In this document: in pieces, positions 55,355 to 63,885 of the stretch
Position numbering within the stretch: the stretch's first letter is position 1
Layout of the letters: every line of letters starts with the position of its first letter
From: Hahella sp050299855
GTDB taxonomy: Bacteria; Pseudomonadota; Gammaproteobacteria; Pseudomonadales; Oleiphilaceae
NCBI GenBank assembly: GCA_050299855.1
Contig: JBNKWQ010000008.1
Coordinates: 42,759-106,758 of the forward strand
DNA: 64,000 bases
Direction: 5' to 3'
Program-made: the position numbers and the translations under genes
The notes under the pieces: model-generated
What the model was told of the DNA's origin: nothing
The model's database searches: none
What the model saw: the letters and a program-made list of their open reading frames with translations, nothing else

Positions 55355-56767
55355 TCAGGAGCGCCCGTAGGTGTCCTCAAAACGGACGATATCATCCTCT
55401 CCCAAATAGCTTCCGGTTTGCACTTCTATCAGCTCCACCGGAATAACGCCTGGATTTTCCAACCGGTGAATCACCCCTAGAGGGATGTAGGTAGATTCGT
55501 CTTCAGACAGAATCATCTCCTCCTCACCACGGGTAACCTTTGCAGTTCCCGATACGATAACCCAATGCTCCGCACGATGATGATGCTTCTGTAGGGAAAG
55601 CCGACCACCCGGCTTAACGGTAATTCTCTTGACCTGAAAGCGTTCTGACTTGGCAATGCCTTCATAAGTACCCCACGGGCGATGAACCCGCTTATGAAAC
55701 CGATATTCCTCTCTGTCCTGGGCCTTGATTTGACTCACTAATTTTTTTACATCCTGAACCCGATCCTTGTCCGCTACCATCACCACATCATCTGTTTCTA
55801 CAATTACGTGATTTTTTAAACCAATGGCAGCAATCAGACGCCCTTCTGAATGGATATAGGAGCCTTCAACATCTTCAGTGATCACATCACCCACTGTAAC
55901 GTTTCCTGAAGCATCTTTATCCTGAATTTCCCAGAGCGTTGACCAGGAACCTACGTCGCTCCAGCCTGCGTCGAGTGGAATAACGACGGCATCCTGAGTT
56001 TTCTCCATAACAGCATAATCAATAGACTCGGACGGACATGCTTCGAACGCTTCTTTATCAACGCGCAGAAAATCCAAATCCGCCTGCCGACCTTCATAAG
56101 CCTTATGGCATGCATCATAAATATCCGGGCGGAATTTTTTCAGTTCTTCAAGATAGCGATCAGCCCGGAACATAAACATCCCGCTATTCCAGTAATATTG
56201 CCCGGAATCAAGGTATTTTTGTGCGGTCTCCAAATCAGGTTTTTCGACAAACTCTTCGACTGGTGCATATTCGCCGTTTTCGACATTGGATTTGATATAG
56301 CCGTATCCGGTATGGGGGCTATCAGGGACGATGCCGAACGTAACCAGCCTTCCTTGTCTAGCCAAAGCCAAACCTGTTTTGACACTTTCAGCGAAAGTCG
56401 CAGGGGATTTGACTACATGATCCGCGGGTAAAACAAGAAGCAGCCCTTCTGGATCAACTTCCAGTACTTGAAACGCAGCAAGTGCTATAGCAGGAGCTGT
56501 GTTTTGGCCTACCGGCTCTAAAATGATTGGGAGGCGAGAAATGTTTTCCTGTTGTTCGAGCATCTGAGCCACTAGAAACCGGTGCTCATCGTTCGATACC
56601 ACAGAAAACCTGACGTCTTTCTGGTATTTCGAGACCCTGGCAATTGTCTCTTCCAGTAAACTTTGCCCGCCGGTCAGGTTTAAAAACTGCTTAGGATAGG
56701 CTTCACGAGACAACGGCCATAACCGTGATCCGACACCACCGCACAGAATTACAGTATTGAGGAACAT
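55355..56767 (-). CDS. manC: Mannose-1-phosphate guanylyltransferase / mannose-6-phosphate isomerase
   Basis: 470 residues with both domains. The GDP-mannose pyrophosphorylase part starts ILCGGVGSRLWPLSREAYPK and has the FVEKPDLETA sugar-binding segment near 173. The cupin isomerase part near 370-460 shows RPWGTYEGIAKSERFQVKRI, HHRAEHWVIVSGTA and PLGVIHRLENPG. It supplies GDP-mannose for LPS or exopolysaccharide. The same activity is called AlgA, WbpW or CpsB elsewhere. It lies 28 bp downstream of wbpM. Confidence 0.95.
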   Translation of the reverse strand: MFLNTVILCGGVGSRLWPLSREAYPKQFLNLTGGQSLLEETIARVSKYQKDVRFSVVSNDEHRFLVAQMLEQQENISRLPIILEPVGQNTAPAIALAAFQVLEVDPEGLLLVLPADHVVKSPATFAESVKTGLALARQGRLVTFGIVPDSPHTGYGYIKSNVENGEYAPVEEFVEKPDLETAQKYLDSGQYYWNSGMFMFRADRYLEELKKFRPDIYDACHKAYEGRQADLDFLRVDKEAFEACPSESIDYAVMEKTQDAVVIPLDAGWSDVGSWSTLWEIQDKDASGNVTVGDVITEDVEGSYIHSEGRLIAAIGLKNHVIVETDDVVMVADKDRVQDVKKLVSQIKAQDREEYRFHKRVHRPWGTYEGIAKSERFQVKRITVKPGGRLSLQKHHHRAEHWVIVSGTAKVTRGEEEMILSEDESTYIPLGVIHRLENPGVIPVELIEVQTGSYLGEDDIVRFEDTYGRS

Positions 56768-56795
56768 TCCTGACTCTCTTGTATTCAGTCGCTCA

Positions 56796-58730
56796 TTAAC
56801 GCTTTATGGCAATAGGTCGGACATTCTCTACAATTTCAAGATTGCGTTGGTTTTCCAACCAGACCAAATCTTCAACACCCTCCCTCGGAGTGTAATCAGT
56901 TTCGGCTTTTATCAGGATTTCCCTGACAGCATCGCAATCATAATTATGGCAAGCCACATCCAACTCCTTAAGCAAACCATCCACAACCGGCCAAGACAAA
57001 AGCTTTTCATGCGCCTTCATAATTCGTGGATGAGAAGTTCGTTCAGGATTATTACCTATCAACACTTCTTCATAAAGTTTTTCTCCAGGACGTAATCCTG
57101 TATACACGATTTCAATATCCCCCATGGGGTTGGTTTCGCTTTTCACATCCCGCCCCATTAGGTGAATCATTTTCCTGGCCAATTGGTCGATTCTAACGGG
57201 CTCCCCCATATCCAGTACAAATACCTCGCCACCTTCCCCGAGGGAGCTTGCTTGTAATACCAGTTGGGCCGCCTCTGGAATAGTCATGAAGAAGCGAATG
57301 ATGTCGGGGTCTGTAACAGTAACTGGACCACCACTGGAAATCTGCTCTCTGAAAAGCGGAACAACCGAACCGGAAGAACCCAAGACATTTCCAAACCTAA
57401 CCATGCAAAAACGAGTGGCACTCTGTCTTTTCGCCAATCCCTGCAAAACCAGCTCTGCCATTCTCTTGCTGGCCCCCATAATATTCGTAGGCCTTACAGC
57501 CTTGTCTGTGGAGATCAAAACGAATGTATCAACCCGGGCCTTAATCGCAGCCTCGGCAGCACTCCATGTACCGAACACATTATTCCTAACCCCTTCGACA
57601 ATATTATTTTCTACTATAGGTACATGCTTGTATGCGGCTGCGTGGTATACGGTGTTTACGCCAAAGGCACGCATGATGAGTTCTAGCCTGTGTTCCTTTT
57701 GGACGGAACCAAAAATCGCCTTTATCGGAATCTTGAGCTGCCTTTTTTCAAGCAACACTTCCAGTTCCTGGTGCACGGAATAAAGCGCGTATTCCGAGAG
57801 TTCGAATAAAACCAGCATTTTCGGCTTGTGATCAATAACTTGCCTACATAGCTCTGAACCTATAGACCCACCAGCGCCGGTCACCATGACCACTTTATTG
57901 AATATACAGCTATCCAGGAGCTCGGAGTCGGCACTTACAGCATCTCTGCCCAAGAGGTCCTCCAATTCGATATCCCTTATTTCAGAGATCTTGGCAACAC
58001 CTCTGACTATATCTGTCATCGAAGGAATGGTCTGGACCTTAATGGGAAGCTCCTCCAAGTACCGTAAAATAGTATTACGTTTTACCCGAGAGGCATTCCC
58101 TAATGCCAACAGCACTCGGTTCACACCATATTTACTGGAAAGACGAGGCAACTGGGAGGGAGCGTAGACCCGCAAACCATTCAGAATCATCCCCTGCCGT
58201 AGTGGATTATCATCGACAAAAGCAATTGGGAGATATTCCCTTCCCTGGTACAAAACTGATGATAGCTGAAGCCCAGAACTACCGGCCCCATAGATGACCA
58301 CCTTTTCCTTGGATTTTAGGTACCTATGTTGGACAAAAGACCTCACCAATAATCTTGCTCCCCCAGAGGAAATCAAGGATAAGCACCAGAAAATAAATGG
58401 AACCGACCGAGGAATCCTGGCCTGAAAAACAAAACCACACGCCCCCAGAATCAGGGAGGAAATGGTAACGCCTGACACTACTGCAATTAGGGCATGGTTA
58501 CTCATAAACCTAATTACTGCCCGATATAACCCGAGCTTAGTGAATATTAATACGCTGCATACAACCGTAACTAAAAGACTCCCAAGAATCTTGGGGTCAC
58601 CAGTAACATAAAACTGGTCATATCTAAGGCTTAAAGCCGCCCATAACGAGACACTTAGAAATATCATGTCACAGAAAACAGCGATAAGCTGTCTATATAA
58701 CCGTTTTACATTTAAAATATAATTAAGCAT
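56796..58730 (-). CDS. wbpM: Nucleoside-diphosphate-sugar 4,6-dehydratase, WbpM/PglF family
   Basis: 644 residues. The first 140 residues carry about four membrane helices. A first nucleotide fold (KVVIYGAGSSGLQLSSVL near 143) is followed by the dehydratase with VMVTGAGGSIGSELCRQV near 280, YHAAAYKHVPIVE near 370 and the catalytic region TDKAVRPTNIMGASKRMAE near 425. In this family the usual catalytic Tyr is Met. It makes UDP-4-keto-6-deoxy sugars for O-antigen. It is the classic last gene of Pseudomonas O-antigen clusters, and it is intact here. Confidence 0.95.
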   Translation of the reverse strand: MLNYILNVKRLYRQLIAVFCDMIFLSVSLWAALSLRYDQFYVTGDPKILGSLLVTVVCSVLIFTKLGLYRAVIRFMSNHALIAVVSGVTISSLILGACGFVFQARIPRSVPFIFWCLSLISSGGARLLVRSFVQHRYLKSKEKVVIYGAGSSGLQLSSVLYQGREYLPIAFVDDNPLRQGMILNGLRVYAPSQLPRLSSKYGVNRVLLALGNASRVKRNTILRYLEELPIKVQTIPSMTDIVRGVAKISEIRDIELEDLLGRDAVSADSELLDSCIFNKVVMVTGAGGSIGSELCRQVIDHKPKMLVLFELSEYALYSVHQELEVLLEKRQLKIPIKAIFGSVQKEHRLELIMRAFGVNTVYHAAAYKHVPIVENNIVEGVRNNVFGTWSAAEAAIKARVDTFVLISTDKAVRPTNIMGASKRMAELVLQGLAKRQSATRFCMVRFGNVLGSSGSVVPLFREQISSGGPVTVTDPDIIRFFMTIPEAAQLVLQASSLGEGGEVFVLDMGEPVRIDQLARKMIHLMGRDVKSETNPMGDIEIVYTGLRPGEKLYEEVLIGNNPERTSHPRIMKAHEKLLSWPVVDGLLKELDVACHNYDCDAVREILIKAETDYTPREGVEDLVWLENQRNLEIVENVRPIAIKR

Positions 58731-58902
58731 ATATAGATGAAAGCTCCCTATACTTATTAAGTCAAAGTCGTCTCAGCTACTCAATAAATCAATTAAGTTG
58801 CGGAATCATATCCCTAACCAGCCGCCTTTGCACATAAAACAAGGAGCAAAAAGCGACTGTTCATTATCACTAAGGCTAGAAAATTGAACTTCGGGAGTGT
58901 GC

Positions 58903-59890
58903 CTAGTACATCACTTCTGCCAATAGTTCACAGGTCTTGTCCATTTCAGCCGCGGTTAGCATTGGATGAACCAGGAACATCAAACTGGTCTCCCCCAATG
59001 CTTTCACAACAGGCAAACGCTCTGCAGGGCGCCAACCAGTGTTATCGAAGGCCTTTTCCAAATACACCTCTGAGCATGAACCCGAGAAACAAGGAATCCC
59101 TCGAGCAGTAATCTCATGAAGAATTCGGTTCCGATCCCACCCCGATTTCAAAACGGCCGGCTCTACAAATACATAACACTTGTATGCGGCATGGGTGACT
59201 TCTGCCGGCACCATCGGGACACGTAATCCCGCAAGTTCACGTGCAACCGACCAAATACGACCGGCATTTGCTAAACGCTTTTCATGCCAAGCATGTATAC
59301 GCTGTAACTGAATCCGGCCAATAACCACTTGGACTTCTACCATTCGCCAGTTAGTGTCGAAGCTCTCGTGCAACAAGCAAAAACCAGGAGCATGTTGACG
59401 CTCATATACTGCCTGCCAAGATTTGCCATGATCCTTAATCGACCACATACGTGACCAAAGGGCATGATCATTTGTCGTGACCATGCCGCCCTCACCACAG
59501 GTGGTCATGATCTTATCCTGGCAGAAGGACCAAGCTGCAACGTGGCCAAGGGAGCCCACAGGCAGCCCCCTACCTCAATCACCAATAAATCGTGCTCACG
59601 GGCCAATTAATTCAAGCCGTCCATATCACACGGCCAGCCCGCAAGGTGAACGGCAATAATCGCCCCGGGGGGGGCGGGTGGTACCAGTGGAGCGACGGTG
59701 TCTGCAGTGATGTTCTGGGAGTCCCTATCCACATCCGCAAAAACAGGCTTCGCTCCGGCATTTACGATACATGATGCAGAAGCCAGAAAGGTCCGGGAAG
59801 TTACAATGATTCCATCACCCGGGCCAATCCCTAACCCTTTTAACGCTAGATCCAGCGCAACCGTTCCGTTGGCAACAGCCACTGCATATT
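58903..59890 (-). pseudogene. DegT/DnrJ/EryC1 aminotransferase remnant
   Basis: The upstream part reads YAVAVANGTVALDLALKGLG and later AVHLAGWPCDMDGL, followed by an in-frame TAA at 59607-59609. After the stop, AREHDLLVIE continues, and then about 16 residues are missing with a frame change before GSLGHVAAWSFCQDK (PLP lysine in QDK, with TTCGEGG in place of the usual TTGGEGG). The C-terminal 218 residues down to 58903 are open. The N-terminal ~50 residues are replaced by wzz sequence. Sugar aminotransferases of this family make amino sugars for O-antigen. It is clearly non-functional. Confidence 0.85.
59664..59674 (-). repeat. C/G homopolymer tract inside the DegT remnant
   Basis: A run of eight G on the plus strand (C on the coding strand) lies in a GC-rich patch that codes for VPPAPPG. 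Slippage here could shift the frame, but the gene already has other disabling lesions. Confidence 0.6.
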
Positions 59891-60453
59891 GTCTTTCACA
59901 AACTCCAAGACGTAGCCAATATACTGATCCACCACCTCGGCGACCGAGAGCCTTCTGGAGCAACATATGAGATCGTAATAAACTGCCCCTTACCCTTGTC
60001 TTTTTTATCATCAGGCAAAGTAAAGGCAAGCCCATCATTTAAAAATGCCGCAAATGCCTGCTCATCCGATTTGCCATTTAGATAGTATCCAAATAAGTCC
60101 TTTCGGGCATAAAAGAATGCGCGCTGCATTGCCAATCTATCGAGGGAAGAAAATATTTCCTGAAATGCCTCTTCGGAGCTTAATTTGTAGACCTTTGTGT
60201 TGTTTAACTCCATCAAGTATGCCGATGAAACAGGTTTCAACTTAGCTTGAGCCTTATAATATGGAGTAGCCAGCAAGGCATACAGCAATGCAAGTCATCA
60301 CAGATGCAATCAGCACAATCAACCATCGCTCTGACCACAACCCCGTTATAACGCCCTTCAGATCTATTTCATAGTTGTGCTGCTCTACGGGGTACGGCCA
60401 ATGACATATTGGATAACTGGCGCTGAGGCACTGAAATTTTTGTTATCTGACAT
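59891..60453 (-). pseudogene. wzz: Wzz-type O-antigen chain-length determinant remnant, 3'-truncated
   Basis: A start at 60453 with an AAGGG ribosome site gives MSDNKNFSASAPV, then the frame breaks. A second frame carries PYPVEQHNYEIDLKGVITG and SERWLIVLIASVMTCIA, the first membrane helix of Wzz. A third frame continues LLYALLATPYYKAQAKLKPV to GKGQFITISYVAPEG. A last frame reads AEVVDQYIGYVLEFVKDN, just before the DegT sequence. At least three frameshifts and loss of the C-terminal half show it is dead. Wzz would set O-chain length in the inner membrane. Confidence 0.8.
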
Positions 60454-60463
60454 TACCCTTCTC

Positions 60464-60540
60464 TAACAATGAGTATCTTGAAGAATCCAACCGCTCAATC
60501 CAGTAAACCCGGCACCGCCAGTCACCAATCGTTACTTGAT
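60464..60540 (-). pseudogene. N-terminal fragment of a sugar-nucleotide epimerase/dehydratase
   Basis: The minus strand encodes LVTGGAGFTGL, the glycine-rich NAD-binding start of extended SDR sugar enzymes. It ends within about 20 codons and runs into the wzz start region. Nothing of the rest of the enzyme is found next to it. Confidence 0.45.
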
Positions 60541-60545
60541 CCCCT

Positions 60546-60811
60546 CAGCCCTGTATTTTCCTCAAAATGGCCAGACCCATAGTATGGAGCGGCCATAAAC
60601 CGCGGCACTCTAACTCAGAATCGCCAGCATTGCAGTCCCTTTGAATAGAAATGAGGAGAAGAAAGCATCACCGCTCTATATCAACGAACCAATCGCATGA
60701 AAACTAAGCAAGGCCAGCGTTATTCACCAAGGATAATTAGCAAGTGAATATGATTTTTTACAGCGTTCTGGGACAGTATTTTATTCACTGGGTAAAAACC
60801 AGACTCAACAC
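60546..60811. other. Non-coding stretch among polysaccharide remnants
   Basis: No gene or clear remnant is seen. A short open frame joins the deleted synthase copy on its 3' side, but it has no recognisable domain. Confidence 0.3.
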
Positions 60812-61000
60812 TCAATCCCGCAACAAAATCACACTCCCCCATCTCACACCAACGCCAAACCCAGACAAGACTCTGAGCATCTTTTTCGTTTGCAAGAATC
60901 ATAGGGACAGAGGAGGACACGGTAATTAGCAACCCTTTTTTGTAGCCGTTATATTCCATAAATCTACGCATGATTGAACACCGACTATGCAACTCGAGCA
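60812..61000 (-). pseudogene. Internally deleted second copy of the ketoacyl-ACP synthase gene
   Basis: It is nearly identical to both ends of the intact gene at 61293-62213: the MEYNGYKKGLLIT segment and the last 40 codons (SSVPMILANEKDAQS, then shifted). About 385 bases between are missing, and the copy has no N-terminal third. The catalytic Cys, His and Asn are all lost. This is a decayed tandem duplicate. Confidence 0.8.
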
Positions 61001-61292
61001 AACACATCTTTTACTGACGCTTTCATTGATAGCCAAAATATTATTGCTACCAATCGCTATCTTTCCCTCAATACAAAAATTATTTAAATTTTAGTCAATC
61101 TTCAAGTCTAGATAGTGCCACCCAAAACCCTTCCCTCTGATTTTTATGCCCTGCCATATTTCAGGAATCCAACTTCTACTTTTTGTTTGGCTTGAGGTGA
61201 TGAGATCTATTAGACCTCATCAAGAAGTTGCTTAACTGGGTTGTCACAAATCAGTTGACCACGTCACTATGCTTTCCAAGTGGGAGGGATAT
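61001..61292. other. Non-coding AT-rich stretch between the two synthase copies
   Basis: About 290 bases with no ORF of note. The sequence is AT-rich and I see no terminator or promoter I could defend. Confidence 0.3.
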
Positions 61293-62213
61293 TCAATCCC
61301 GCATCAACACCACACTCCCCCAACTCACACCAACACCGAACCCAGACAATATTACGCTCTGAGCATCTTTTTCATTAGCAAGAATCATAGGGATAGAGGA
61401 AGACACGGTATTACCGTAGGAGGTCGCTTCGAAGGGAACTTTGGCGGGATCAAGCTCCATGCGCTTGATGATCATGTTGACAATAAATTTACTGCCTTGA
61501 TGAAGGATGATCTTATCAATATCACCCAGTTGGAAGTTGTTTGCAGCGAGGGTTTCGCGGATGTTGTCCGGGACGACGTTGGCACAGAAATCCAGGACTG
61601 CCCGGCCGGCCATTTCGAATTTTCGATCAGAGCCACGGACACGAATGGCTTCATTGCGGGAGCCATCTGTACCAAAAATACTCTTGCCGATCTGCCATAC
61701 AGGCTGATCGCTCATTAAAGTGACGGTTGCGGCATCACCGAACAATAGAGACGTGTTCTTATCATCCATATCGATAACTTTAGAATAGGGATCAGCAGTG
61801 ATCAGCAATCCCTTCTTGTAGCCATTGGATTCCATAAAGCTACGAATGATTGATAACCCGTAAACATAGCCTGAACAGCCCAAAGAGACATCAAAGCAGG
61901 CACAACTGCTGGGCAAATCCAACTTTCCATGAACAATGGCGGAGGTATGAGGCAAGCCATAATCGTCGGGATTTTGAGTGCAGACAACCAGACATTCAAT
62001 TTCAGATAAAATCTCGCCTTTTTCGATTAATAGCTGATTTACAGCTTTAACACAAAGATCTGACGTCTGGTCTCCGTGATCTTTGACAGCGAGAGAAACC
62101 ATGCCAATTTTGTCGGAAATAAAAGTCTCATTGATATCGAACTTCTCTAACCTGGAGAGATTTTCAATCCGGGTAGTGGGTACGTAGGTGCTGATATGTT
62201 CAATGCCGATCAT
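61293..62213 (-). CDS. 3-oxoacyl-ACP synthase III-like protein in a polysaccharide locus
   Basis: 306 residues from the ATG at 62213, which has GGAAG seven bases upstream; a longer reading from 62249 adds 12 residues. The thiolase-fold catalytic triad is intact: Cys in SLGCSGYVYGL near 108, His in ILHQGSKFIVN near 233 and Asn in SYGNTVSSSIP near 265. FabH-like enzymes condense acyl-CoA with malonyl-ACP; homologues inside O-antigen loci are thought to make acyl groups for sugar decoration. A partner ACP is not seen here. It is the only intact gene between wbpM and the window end. Confidence 0.88.
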   Translation of the reverse strand: MIGIEHISTYVPTTRIENLSRLEKFDINETFISDKIGMVSLAVKDHGDQTSDLCVKAVNQLLIEKGEILSEIECLVVCTQNPDDYGLPHTSAIVHGKLDLPSSCACFDVSLGCSGYVYGLSIIRSFMESNGYKKGLLITADPYSKVIDMDDKNTSLLFGDAATVTLMSDQPVWQIGKSIFGTDGSRNEAIRVRGSDRKFEMAGRAVLDFCANVVPDNIRETLAANNFQLGDIDKIILHQGSKFIVNMIIKRMELDPAKVPFEATSYGNTVSSSIPMILANEKDAQSVILSGFGVGVSWGSVVLMRD

Positions 62214-62398
62214 TTTGCTTCCGAGTATTAAGGCGCTCATTGAGAGCACTTATTTGAATATAGCTCACCCGTATAAAGTAAGGCCTTGCTATACAAATGA
62301 AAATTCGACCTTAATCTACTAGGAAGACACCCATTACTTTGACGAATCTGAAATTATTGCCTTTGCAATGAGACTTCCAAGTCCAAAACTTTCACTAT

Positions 62399-62684
62399 CT
62401 AGTCGTCCCTGAATTCTGCCAGAGGGTCGGAGGAAGTATCTTTCATCTGATGCGCCCGGGCAGCACAATGGATCAGGACATCAACACCTAGGAGCACATC
62501 GCTCCACTCTTCATCAAATCCAGCAACCTGAATAATAGAAGCATTATTTTGTAGCTGATTTACCAATGATAGATCGCTATTTGCAGGCAGCCTTGAGGTT
62601 CCAACAACCTCTTCGAAATGACGTTGAGACTTAATAAGAAGAGCCCGCAACAAATCCGGTACAACCGGTAATAAGCACTTTCAT
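62399..62684 (-). pseudogene. Truncated NAD-dependent sugar epimerase/dehydratase
   Basis: The ATG at 62684 begins MKVLITGCTGFV, the Rossmann start, but a frameshift follows. The frame that continues, LLRALLIKSQRHFEEVVG to GVDVLIHCAARAHQMKD, is the family's NAD-binding half. It stops abruptly at EFRDD, exactly where EFRDVN would normally lead to the next strand. The C-terminal two thirds are missing. It lies 7 bp downstream of the metallo-beta-lactamase gene and probably shared its transcript. Confidence 0.8.
62400..62413. repeat. 14-bp repeat, copy 1, at the 3' break of the epimerase remnant
   Basis: TAGTCGTCCCTGAA occurs here and again at 63860-63873. Both copies sit exactly where a gene is broken. 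Confidence 0.85.
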
Positions 62685-62691
62685 TGACTAT

Positions 62692-63882
62692 TCATGATCC
62701 AGGAATGACAACTTCGCAGCCAGGCAGCATTGCCCTAAGCTTGTTTTGAAGAGTAATTTTAGCCTCATCATCACCATGTACGATCCTAATTGCACTGGGC
62801 TTTTCACTAATACCTGCAACAAACTTCAACAAATCGGTCTGATCCGCATGAGCAGAGTAGCCACTTAGCCGATAAACTCCACATTTAATGGTATAGCGTC
62901 TGTCATCAATATTGACCCAACCGCCCTTCGGGCCATATTCAAGAATGTTACGCCCAATGGTTCCCTTTGCCTGATAACCGACAAAAAGTATGTCGGCAGC
63001 GGGGCTATCCAAGAACGATTTCAGGTAACTAAGTATTCGACCGCCATTACACATGCCACTTCCGGCAATGATGATTCTTGGCTTTACCTCATTCCTGCAT
63101 CGATTTAAAAAAGCCTTATGAGCCTCATGATCATCAATGGTGACAAGCTGTTCGAAGTCTAGTGGATGCCTACCCGCATGTCGGCGATCCTGCGCTTCCT
63201 TATCCCAAAATTCAGCCAACCTGCGATAATGTTGAGTGAATTTAGCTGCCAACGGGGAATCTACAACAATCTCCCAATCTGGTGGCTGGCCAGACTTTTT
63301 CTGTTGCTCCCCGTGCAATATATCTTCAATTTCGTATAGAAGTTCCTGGGTACGACCAATGCTAAATGCAGGGATCAAAACGACGCCTTTATCTTCCAGG
63401 CATTTATTTAGCACTTGCTTTAAGCGATAAGCCCGATCTTTGCGCCCCTCATGGACAGTATCACCGTAAGTGCTTTCAATGACTAATCGATCACATGTTA
63501 CGGGCGGAACAGCCTCGGGCAACAAAGGCGCATTAGAGGCACCTAAATCGCCACTAAATACAATGGTTTCGTGTCGATCTTTTGAATCATCAATCCGAAA
63601 AGTTATGTAAGCAGAACCCAATATGTGGCCGGCAGGGTCGAACCGACAACATACACTGCCCAATGGTGACTGGTACAACTCTACCCACTGTTTATATTCG
63701 ACAGGTTTTATTATGGATTTTAGATAGCTCAGTACTTTGAAGATTAACTCTTTGTCTTTGGTAAAACCAATCTTAAGGGCATCTTCAAGAATCTCCGGCA
63801 ACAAAACTGCGGAAGGCTCACTGCAATATATAGGCCCTTTAAATCCAGCGGCTAATAAATAGTCGTCCCTGAAGAACCCCAC
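62692..63882 (-). pseudogene. Beta-CASP metallo-beta-lactamase ribonuclease-like gene lacking its N-terminus
   Basis: 396 residues open from a GTG at 63882, two codons after a TGA. The chain begins GFFRDDYLLAAGFKGPIYC, whereas relatives have about 70 residues before YLLAAGF, carrying the HxHxDH metal site. What remains includes FSGDLGASNAPL, ESTYGDTVHEG, the beta-CASP LIPAFSIGRTQELLYEIE and the C-terminal GYSAHADQTDLLKFV. Relatives are RNA-processing nucleases or exonucleases. Without the metal site it is very likely inactive; a protein may still be made. Confidence 0.8.
63860..63873. repeat. 14-bp repeat, copy 2, at the 5' break of the metallo-beta-lactamase gene
   Basis: It is identical to 62400-62413. 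Here it encodes FRDDY, the last non-native residues before the family sequence resumes. Confidence 0.85.
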
Positions 63883-63885
63883 TTT

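Noticed and set aside
60720..60810. NHIHLLI segment resembling REP-associated transposase
   Set aside because: Only seven residues match, it is out of context at the tail of a frameshifted remnant, and no second motif or inverted repeat is near.
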